Source: Patescibacteria group bacterium
Lineage (GTDB): Bacteria; Patescibacteriota; WWE3; UBA101185; UBA10185
NCBI GenBank assembly: GCA_018818485.1
Contig: JAHIRX010000014.1
Coordinates: forward strand, 1-6,221
Direction of reading: 5' to 3'
DNA length: 6,221 nt
Below are positions 1 through 4,691 of the stretch, in pieces. The notes under the pieces are model-generated. The model made no database searches. It worked only from the letters and a program-made list of their open reading frames with translations, and had not been told where the DNA came from. A program made the position numbers and the translations under genes. Within the stretch, counting starts at the first letter, position 1. Every line of letters begins with the position of its first letter.

Positions 1-253
1 AGGTTTTTATTGCTTCTTCTGCCTCTAAAGTAAAGTGAAATAGCTCTGGCCCAGTATCTTTTGAACCTAAAAGTGAACGAAAATCTAAAACTGACACTGC
101 GTTTTCGAGCTCACTTAAAGAACAGTAGCTACCATTTTGGCTCATTACTGAATCCATCATCAGAGGTTTCTAGCCATTCACAAGCCCAAACACATAATAG
201 ATTAGATACCCATCATCTTTTACTATTGCAAAATCTTTCTTCTTCTCATCCAA
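1..253 (-). pseudogene. Short hypothetical gene, apparently disrupted, running off the left edge
   Basis: I do not recognise this protein. A strong SD (AGGAGG) sits 5 nt before a TTG start at 253, opening a frame that begins LDEKKKDFAIVKDDGYLIYY and stops at an in-frame TAG (172-170) after 27 codons. Beyond that TAG the same frame is open to the window edge (169-2) and includes SELENAVSVLDFRSLLGS. No SD precedes the ATGATG at 160-155. Between the two halves, the -1 frame is open from 212 to 132 and reads as plausible protein (VWACEWLETSDDGFSNEPKW). A protein that starts in frame 0, shifts near 173-212 and returns near 132-169 would therefore be continuous. This suggests two indels, from real decay or assembly error, in one gene of more than 80 codons. 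TAG is a normal stop elsewhere here, so recoding is unlikely. The gene lies 72 nt after the helicase on the same strand and is probably cotranscribed. The alternative is two tiny unrelated ORFs. Confidence 0.5.
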
Positions 254-258
254 AGTGC

Positions 259-264
259 CCTCCT
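259..264 (-). promoter_or_regulatory. Ribosome-binding site AGGAGG
   Basis: A perfect AGGAGG lies 5 nt upstream of the TTG at 253. It is one of the two strongest SD sequences in the window and is the main evidence that the broken ORF at the left edge is, or recently was, a translated gene. It also favours TTG over the ATGATG further downstream as the start. Confidence 0.7.
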
Positions 265-325
265 TAGTTTTTAGTATCCTAATATAGTAAACCGTACAAT
301 ACCACTGTGAGAACCTAAACTCAAA

Positions 326-2266
326 TCAGTCCCAATGAAAACTGCCACGATCTTGCTCCATATCATCTAAAAAATCATCATCGTTTTTAATTAAACGTTT
401 AAAGTAATCTTTTAGGGTCATTCCACGTGCATCTACCAGGTTCTTAGGTATTTCACCCAAAAACCTACTGGGTAAATTTGCTTGTACTCTTCCAAAGTAA
501 AGTCTTGATTTAGCATTAGTTAGATATACTTTTTCCTTAGCTCTAGTAATTGCCACATAACAAAGCCTTCGCTCTTCCTCAAGCTCGGCAAGCTCAGTAA
601 GAGAATTTGAATGCGGAAAGAGTCCCTCTTCCATACCAATAATAAATACAACAGGAAACTCCAACCCTTTTGATGCGTGAGCTGTTAAAAGAGTAACTGA
701 ATCAGAATTTACAGCAGATGGTTTTGATGAACTTTCAATAAGAGCAACGTTTTCCAAAAATTCAGAAAGCTCTACAAACCTTGAAGCTACGGACTTTAAT
801 TCCTCAATATTCTCAATTCTATATATATTTTCTTCTCCCTCATCTTTAAGCCACTTGATATAGCCTGTTTTAGCTAAAACTTCTTCCATTAGCTCAAGGG
901 TTGATAATTTTCCCTTCCCCTCAACCCACTTTCTAAAAGGAATTTTTGTCTTTTTAGATATTTCTTCTAAATCCCAACCATTTTTCTGTATCTTTTCAAC
1001 ACTTTTTTGACCAATTCCCTTTGGAGGTACATTAATTATTCTTTTCCATGAAACACTATCTTTAGGATTATGAATAACCTTCAAGAAAGAAACGATATCT
1101 TTTATCTCTTTTCTAGCATAAAACCGTACACCACCATAAATTCGATATGGGATGTTGTTTTTAATTAACTCTTCTTCCATTAAACGCGACTGAGCATTTG
1201 TTCGATACAATACTGCTACTTCTTCGTAAGACTTTCCACTTGATAAAAGATCCACCATTTCATTAATAACAAACGCTATCTCTTCCCTATCCGATCCCCC
1301 AGTGAATACAACTAACTTTTCTCCCTCACCTTCCTCTGTCCATAAATCTAGAGCTATGTGTGTAGAGTTATTCTTAATTACACCCTTTGCAGCATCTAAA
1401 ATTGTTTGTGTTGATCGATAGTTTTGTTCCAGGTTGTATATCTTTGCATCAGGATAATCTTTCTGAAAGTTAAGGATATTTCTGTAATCCGCACCTCTGA
1501 AAGAATAAATGGCCTGACTCATATCTCCAACAACAAAAAGGTTTTTATGTGCATCAGAAAGCTGTGTGGTAAGCACATATTGTGCCCTGTTCGTATCTTG
1601 ATATTCATCAACCAAAATATATTTAAAAATATTTTGATATTTCTTTAAAACTTCGGGAAATTGATCAAATAGTTTAACTGTTTCAAACAAAAGATCATCA
1701 AAATCCAAGGCATTATTCTTTCTTAGTCTCTTTTGGTATTCAGGATAAATCTTGGCAACAGTTCTTTGAAAGTATCCTTGAGCATAACTTTGATATTCAG
1801 AGGCACTAACTAACTCTGATTTGGCACTTGATATAGTTTCTAATACAGCTTTAGGGTGAAATCTTTTTGAATCTATTCCAAAATCTTTCAAGATTCCTTT
1901 AATTAAACTTGCTGAGTCGTCAGTATCATAAATCACATAAAAAGGGGGAATACCCATCTGAAAGCCTTCTTTTCTTAATATTTTTGAGCACACACTATGA
2001 AATGTTCCACTCCAGGGAAGCTTTGTGTCTTTTCCAAGCATCTTTTTAACTCTGTACTCAATCTCATCAGATGCCTTATTGGTAAAAGTTACACACAGAA
2101 TTTCCATCTCAGAAATCTTTTTTTCTTGGATTAAAAATGCCACTCTATTGGTAAGTACTCGGGTTTTACCACTACCTGGACCTGCTACTACTAAAGCTGG
2201 GCCATTCAAGTGTTTAACTGCCTCAACTTGTTGGGGATTTAGTTTAGAAAATATTTCCTCAGACAC
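326..2266 (-). CDS. uvrD: UvrD/PcrA-type superfamily 1A DNA helicase
   Basis: This is an ATP-dependent 3'-5' DNA helicase of the UvrD/PcrA/Rep family, which acts in nucleotide-excision and mismatch repair and clears replication forks. All SF1A motifs are visible in order: Q motif LNPQQ (residues 9-13), Walker A AGPGSGKT (28-35), Ia VTFTNKA (59-65), Ib GTFHS (87-91), Walker B VDEYQDT (219-225), III GDMSQAIYSFRGA (247-259), IV QNYRS (281-285), V TAHASKGLEFP (528-538) and VI CYVAITRAKE (569-578). A GIGQKSVEKI segment (417-426) fits the 2B helix-hairpin-helix. At 646 aa it is shorter than the usual 700-770; the loss is in 2B and in the C-terminal tail, where the RNA-polymerase-binding region of PcrA would be. 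The start is GTG with no SD. It is supported because the family N-terminus lies directly after it and because an in-frame TAA, the stop of the preceding gene, lies 45 nt upstream. The stop is TGA. UvrD, PcrA and Rep cannot be told apart with certainty from this sequence. Confidence 0.96.
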   Translation of the reverse strand: MSEEIFSKLNPQQVEAVKHLNGPALVVAGPGSGKTRVLTNRVAFLIQEKKISEMEILCVTFTNKASDEIEYRVKKMLGKDTKLPWSGTFHSVCSKILRKEGFQMGIPPFYVIYDTDDSASLIKGILKDFGIDSKRFHPKAVLETISSAKSELVSASEYQSYAQGYFQRTVAKIYPEYQKRLRKNNALDFDDLLFETVKLFDQFPEVLKKYQNIFKYILVDEYQDTNRAQYVLTTQLSDAHKNLFVVGDMSQAIYSFRGADYRNILNFQKDYPDAKIYNLEQNYRSTQTILDAAKGVIKNNSTHIALDLWTEEGEGEKLVVFTGGSDREEIAFVINEMVDLLSSGKSYEEVAVLYRTNAQSRLMEEELIKNNIPYRIYGGVRFYARKEIKDIVSFLKVIHNPKDSVSWKRIINVPPKGIGQKSVEKIQKNGWDLEEISKKTKIPFRKWVEGKGKLSTLELMEEVLAKTGYIKWLKDEGEENIYRIENIEELKSVASRFVELSEFLENVALIESSSKPSAVNSDSVTLLTAHASKGLEFPVVFIIGMEEGLFPHSNSLTELAELEEERRLCYVAITRAKEKVYLTNAKSRLYFGRVQANLPSRFLGEIPKNLVDARGMTLKDYFKRLIKNDDDFLDDMEQDRGSFHWD

Positions 2267-2311
2267 GTTTTTAATACTATCACAATGTATTTTTATTGGG
2301 TTAGTTCTGTA

Positions 2312-2851
2312 TTACTCTCTAACTACAAGTTCCATATTGATCTCATCCCAACATTCTGGAGCCATATCAACAGGAAAGTCTACGGCTTCTAAAACATCAC
2401 ATGGTGTGGTTCCATTACCATCAAACACAATACTCCACTCACCACCAACCTCTGCTGCGTAAAAGTATGCACCACTTATTTCCCCCTCAAAGCTAACACC
2501 ACCACTTACATAACTTCCCTGAATCTCATCTATGCTTAGATTAACTTCAGAAAGATCCTTCTCGTACTTATCTGCAAACAACTGACTAAGTATAGTAACT
2601 AACTCATCCTCAGTAATTTCTTCTGAGACTTCCTCTGTATCTTCTTCCTCAACCATTTCTTCATCAACAATAGCTTCCTCTTCAGTAGATTCAGAAGCAT
2701 CAATAATTCTAACTCCAGATGGTTCAGCAGGTTTCTCAGGTTCTAGTTTCTTCATTTGTTGAGAATACCAGTAGGCACCACCAACTAAAATTAAGATAAC
2801 GCCAACGATAAGCACAAGGGGAAATATGTTTTTATTGTTATTTTCTTTCAT
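2312..2851 (-). CDS. Membrane-anchored acidic protein with C-terminal Cys-pair domain, function unknown
   Basis: A 179-aa protein with three parts. The first is a short basic N-terminus and one hydrophobic segment (about residues 10-28) with no clear signal-peptidase site, so it is probably an uncleaved anchor with the rest outside the membrane. The second is a very acidic low-complexity linker (about 52-83, almost all E, D, S, T and V). The third is a folded-looking domain (about 84-172). That domain contains a Gly/aromatic beta-rich stretch, then WSIVFDGNGTTPCDVLE and FPVDMAPECWDE. Its two cysteines, C151 and C167, could form a disulfide if exported. I recall similar DGNG-C-FP-EC endings in uncharacterised proteins of environmental bacteria including CPR, but no function is known to me. 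The ATG start has no SD; a promoter ends exactly at it (see 2858-2886), suggesting leaderless translation. It is the first gene of a probable operon with the helicase 45 nt downstream. Confidence 0.85.
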   Translation of the reverse strand: MKENNNKNIFPLVLIVGVILILVGGAYWYSQQMKKLEPEKPAEPSGVRIIDASESTEEEAIVDEEMVEEEDTEEVSEEITEDELVTILSQLFADKYEKDLSEVNLSIDEIQGSYVSGGVSFEGEISGAYFYAAEVGGEWSIVFDGNGTTPCDVLEAVDFPVDMAPECWDEINMELVVRE

Positions 2852-2857
2852 ACTCGG

Positions 2858-2886
2858 ATTATGACAAAGTATGAAGGGTATTTCAA
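2858..2886 (-). promoter_or_regulatory. Sigma70-type promoter, leaderless geometry
   Basis: The -35 box TTGAAA (2886-2881) and -10 box CATAAT (2863-2858) are separated by exactly 17 nt. Only 6 nt separate the -10 box from the ATG at 2851, so transcription would start at or next to the A of the start codon. No SD could fit. It would drive the anchored acidic protein and, by readthrough, the helicase. Confidence 0.65.
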
Positions 2887-2895
2887 TAGGTTTAT

Positions 2896-2924
2896 TTGAA
2901 AAATATCCTCTGCCCTGCTACACT
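2896..2924 (+). promoter_or_regulatory. Sigma70-type promoter for the 118-aa gene
   Basis: TTGAAA (2896-2901), a 17-nt spacer, then TACACT (2919-2924, 4 of 6 matches to the -10 consensus). Transcription would begin near 2931, giving a leader of about 40 nt. It diverges from the minus-strand promoter at 2886-2858; the two -35 boxes are 9 nt apart and are inverted copies of each other. Confidence 0.5.
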
Positions 2925-2972
2925 GCTGGCAATTACTAATTAGGTATTAGATAAACAGAAAGCAGAGGAAAA

Positions 2973-3329
2973 ATGTCTGAAAAAAGAAGGTCCAAGGAAA
3001 TACCTCTACCTGATATTTGCTTTGACGGGCAAAGAATTAAAGCTTCTATGTTTCTACAAAAAGTTTACTCTGGTGAGCTCGATATAACAGTGATTATTGA
3101 TTCAGATAAGGGTCCAGGAATTCTAGGTAGTAACTTTATTGCAGTACTATATGATACGGTCGATAAAACCCTCGAAAAATGTGGAGAAATAGACATTATT
3201 GAAGTTACTTCCTATAAACTCGGATCTAATTTAAAGAATGGTAAAACTCACATTGACTTACGCGCTAAGGTATCTTTCGGAAAAGATGTGTTAGAAAAAC
3301 TTGAAAATTTCTTAACAAGGGAAGGGTAA
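2973..3329 (+). CDS. Hypothetical 118-aa protein, unrecognised
   Basis: A soluble alpha/beta-looking protein with no signal peptide or membrane segment. The first 20 residues are charged. The region 35-70 alternates beta (LDITVIID) with a Gly-Pro turn (KGPGILGS) and a helix (AVLYDTVDKTLEKC). Residues 72-102 give two beta strands (IDIIEVTSYKLG and THIDLRAKVSF), then a charged C-terminal helix. The order GP-turn, helix, IEVTSYKL strand, T-x-x-x-LRAKV strand loosely recalls the LeuA/CimA C-terminal dimerisation (regulatory) domain, but I cannot confirm this and no catalytic domain is attached. The start is ATG with a modest GAGGA at 2965-2969, close to the start. It has its own promoter. Its TAA directly abuts the stop of the convergent carboxypeptidase gene. 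The coding call is good; the function is unknown. Confidence 0.8.
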   Translation: MSEKRRSKEIPLPDICFDGQRIKASMFLQKVYSGELDITVIIDSDKGPGILGSNFIAVLYDTVDKTLEKCGEIDIIEVTSYKLGSNLKNGKTHIDLRAKVSFGKDVLEKLENFLTREG

Positions 3330-4337
3330 TTAATAATCAAGAAGATGGTGCTCGACGGTAACTCCAAGTAATTGGAAACCATAGTCGAGCACCAGAATCA
3401 TATCCCCTTTTCTATCTATACTATTTAAAATTACTCCTATTAATTCCCTTCCCTCATTTTCTGCATATGTAACAAGACACAGTCCTGCATCTTCTGTGTA
3501 CCCTGTCTTTATTCCTGCTACTCCTGGGTATGTTGTTAATAAATTTGTTTGATTCCAAAGATAAATGTATTTATGTTTTTCTGAATATGGAAATTCTAGC
3601 TCGTATGTTTTAACAATTTCTCTAAATGTTTCTTTTTTCATTGCATAATAGGAGAGTTTAACTAAATCAATTGCTGTTGAGTAAGTTCCCCCATAAAGAC
3701 CACTTGGACCACCAAAAAAAGAATCACTCAAATTAATTTCTTCCGCTTTTATATTCATCCATTTCACAAATGTATCCACATCTCCAGCAACCCCTTCCGC
3801 TATAGCGTAAGCTGCGTCATTTCCGGAGTTAAGCATAAGACCATATAACATCTCTTCGAGTGTATAAACCTCCCCTGCAGAGATCCCCATAACATTCTCC
3901 CCTATTTCAGAAGCCTGTGGAGATATAATTATTTCTTCATCTAAGTTTTTATGCTCAAGCGCTACTACTGCCGTCATAATTTTTACTAGTGAAGCAATAG
4001 GTTTTTGTTCATACGCATTTTTTTCAAATAAAATCTCCCCTGTATTTATATCCACAAGTACAGCAGAGGTCCCAACTACCTCGGGACCACTTCCTGACTC
4101 TTTGCTTTTCTCAGGATTCCAATCTGAAAATATATTTTCTGAGGTTAAGTATGTAGAGTAGTATCTTTCTTCAGCTAAATCTTTCTGGATTACTAAATTT
4201 CTATCAAAAACCCTATTAAGTAGCTTCTCGCCAGAGACAAATAAAATTCCCAAAACTATTAAAATGAATATTACTAACCCCGATATTTGGTTGCTATCAC
4301 GACTTTTTCCAGTTTTTATATTCTTTAGATCTCGCAT
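3330..4337 (-). CDS. D-alanyl-D-alanine carboxypeptidase (peptidase S11, low-molecular-weight PBP)
   Basis: A serine DD-peptidase that removes the terminal D-Ala from peptidoglycan stem peptides outside the cytoplasmic membrane, limiting crosslinking. All three active-site motifs are present: SLVK (S116-K119, nucleophile and general base), SGN (171-173) and KTG (277-279). The surrounding signature IASLVKIMTA and the LMLNSGNDAAYAIAEG segment are typical of the family. An N-terminal hydrophobic helix (about 19-36) after a basic stretch serves as a signal anchor; a linker rich in charged residues and Ser/Gly (about 50-87) leads to the catalytic domain. The protein is 335 aa. It ends soon after the catalytic core, with no room for the C-terminal beta domain and amphipathic anchor of DacA/PBP5, so anchoring must be N-terminal. 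The ATG has no SD. Its stop codon touches that of the 118-aa gene, and it is divergent from thioredoxin. Confidence 0.94.
   Translation of the reverse strand: MRDLKNIKTGKSRDSNQISGLVIFILIVLGILFVSGEKLLNRVFDRNLVIQKDLAEERYYSTYLTSENIFSDWNPEKSKESGSGPEVVGTSAVLVDINTGEILFEKNAYEQKPIASLVKIMTAVVALEHKNLDEEIIISPQASEIGENVMGISAGEVYTLEEMLYGLMLNSGNDAAYAIAEGVAGDVDTFVKWMNIKAEEINLSDSFFGGPSGLYGGTYSTAIDLVKLSYYAMKKETFREIVKTYELEFPYSEKHKYIYLWNQTNLLTTYPGVAGIKTGYTEDAGLCLVTYAENEGRELIGVILNSIDRKGDMILVLDYGFQLLGVTVEHHLLDY
3346..3394. terminator. Long nested hairpin inside the carboxypeptidase 3' end, possible terminator for the convergent gene
   Basis: TGGTGCTCGAC (3346-3356) pairs perfectly with GTCGAGCACCA (3384-3394). 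Inside, GGT (3357-3359) can pair with ACC (3378-3380), and TCCAA (3362-3366) with TTGGA (3371-3375) around a GTAA tetraloop. The result is one extended stem 14 nt after the minus-strand stop position and 17 nt after the plus-strand TAA. On the minus strand it is followed by a T-rich but imperfect run. On the plus strand it is followed after about 10 nt by CCCCTTTT. No gap exists between the convergent genes for a normal terminator, so this structure may do that job while coding the last residues of the carboxypeptidase. Confidence 0.45.
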
Positions 4338-4338
4338 T

Positions 4339-4368
4339 TTGACAATACAAAGATTATGTTATCATAGT
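4339..4368 (+). promoter_or_regulatory. Sigma70-type promoter for thioredoxin-GAPDH
   Basis: A consensus -35 TTGACA (4339-4344) is followed after 18 nt by CATAGT (4363-4368, 4 of 6 matches). The start would fall near 4375, giving a leader of about 34 nt that contains the SD. It overlaps the leader and promoter region of the divergent carboxypeptidase gene. Confidence 0.55.
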
Positions 4369-4382
4369 ACCTGTCTATTTAA
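4353..4382 (-). promoter_or_regulatory. Tentative promoter for the carboxypeptidase gene
   Basis: A CATAAT box (4358-4353), identical to the -10 box at 2863-2858, lies 15 nt before the ATG. A weak TTAAAT (4382-4377) is 18 nt further upstream. Transcription would begin about 9 nt before the start codon, again leaving no room for an SD. The -35 match is poor, so this is only suggestive. Confidence 0.3.
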
Positions 4383-4395
4383 TTAGTTTTTTAAC

Positions 4396-4400
4396 AGGAG
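4396..4400 (+). promoter_or_regulatory. Ribosome-binding site AGGAG of thioredoxin
   Basis: AGGAG lies 8 nt before the ATG at 4409. The upstream in-frame stretch is open back to a TGA at 4340 but contains no ATG, GTG or TTG, so this site fixes the start and confirms that the protein is genuinely short. An upstream CCTGT (4370-4374) could pair with ACAGG (4394-4398) and partly mask the site; this is weak. Confidence 0.7.
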
Positions 4401-4408
4401 CAGTAACT

Positions 4409-4672
4409 ATGATAAAACTCATCGACTTTTATGCTGATTGGTGTGGACCCTGTAAAGTAATGGGTCCTATTTTTGAAGAGTTAGAAAAAGAATACGAAGG
4501 TAAAGTAGCTTTTGAAAAAGTGGATGTAGAAGCTGAACAAGATGTAGCTTCTAAATTTGGAATCATGAGTATTCCCACCTTTGTTATCCTCAAAGACGAA
4601 AAAGAAACAGACAGAAAAACAGGTGCGATGCCAAAAGAAATGGTAAAAGAGTGGTTAGACTCTAAACTGTAG
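4409..4672 (+). CDS. trxA: Thioredoxin, short form
   Basis: A cytoplasmic thiol-disulfide oxidoreductase that reduces protein disulfides using electrons normally supplied by thioredoxin reductase. The active site WCGPC is at residues 11-15 (redox cysteines C12 and C15), preceded by the typical IDFYAD strand. The cis-proline loop is SIPTF (P56). The buried Asp common in E. coli-type thioredoxins would precede the first strand and is absent because the protein starts there. At 87 aa it is about 20 residues shorter than the usual 105-110, lacking the first strand and helix, while the C-terminal helix (MVKEWLDSK) is intact. The start is set by the SD at 4396-4400. It is followed 19 nt later by GAPDH on the same strand, with which it is probably cotranscribed; no reductase gene is in view. 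Confidence 0.95.
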   Translation: MIKLIDFYADWCGPCKVMGPIFEELEKEYEGKVAFEKVDVEAEQDVASKFGIMSIPTFVILKDEKETDRKTGAMPKEMVKEWLDSKL

Positions 4673-4674
4673 GC

Positions 4675-4680
4675 TATAAT
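4675..4680 (+). promoter_or_regulatory. Perfect -10 box between thioredoxin and GAPDH
   Basis: TATAAT matches the consensus exactly and ends 11 nt before the GAPDH ATG, so a transcript would begin about 5 nt before the start codon. No good -35 box is seen at 16-18 nt (the nearest is TTAGAC at 4655, only 14 nt away). It may be a second, nearly leaderless promoter for GAPDH, which has no SD. Confidence 0.4.
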
Positions 4681-4691
4681 TTATTCAACTT

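Noticed and set aside
170..172. TAG read as an amino acid in the left-edge gene
   Set aside because: TAG ends both thioredoxin and GAPDH here at the expected C-termini, so a recoded TAG is not supported.
61..267. Plus-strand open frame of 68 codons from a TTG
   Set aside because: It is rich in His, Leu and Ser in the way antisense frames are, has no SD, and overlaps the minus-strand gene that has a perfect AGGAGG.
1424..1648. Plus-strand open frame inside the helicase gene
   Set aside because: It lies wholly antisense to conserved helicase motifs, including Walker B and motif III; its composition is that of a shadow.
2262..2318. Terminator between the acidic protein and the helicase
   Set aside because: A TAATAC/GTATTA pairing spans a loop of about 30 nt with no G/C in the stem centre, and the 45-nt gap favours cotranscription.
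2025..2462. Plus-strand open frame of 145 codons spanning two minus-strand genes
   Set aside because: It is antisense to the Walker A region and to the acidic protein's C-terminal domain, with no SD or promoter; low-complexity Ser/Thr/Leu composition.
4370..4398. RNA thermometer or riboswitch in the thioredoxin leader
   Set aside because: Only a 5-bp CCTGT/ACAGG pairing is visible across a 19-nt A/T-rich loop; too weak to call a regulatory structure.
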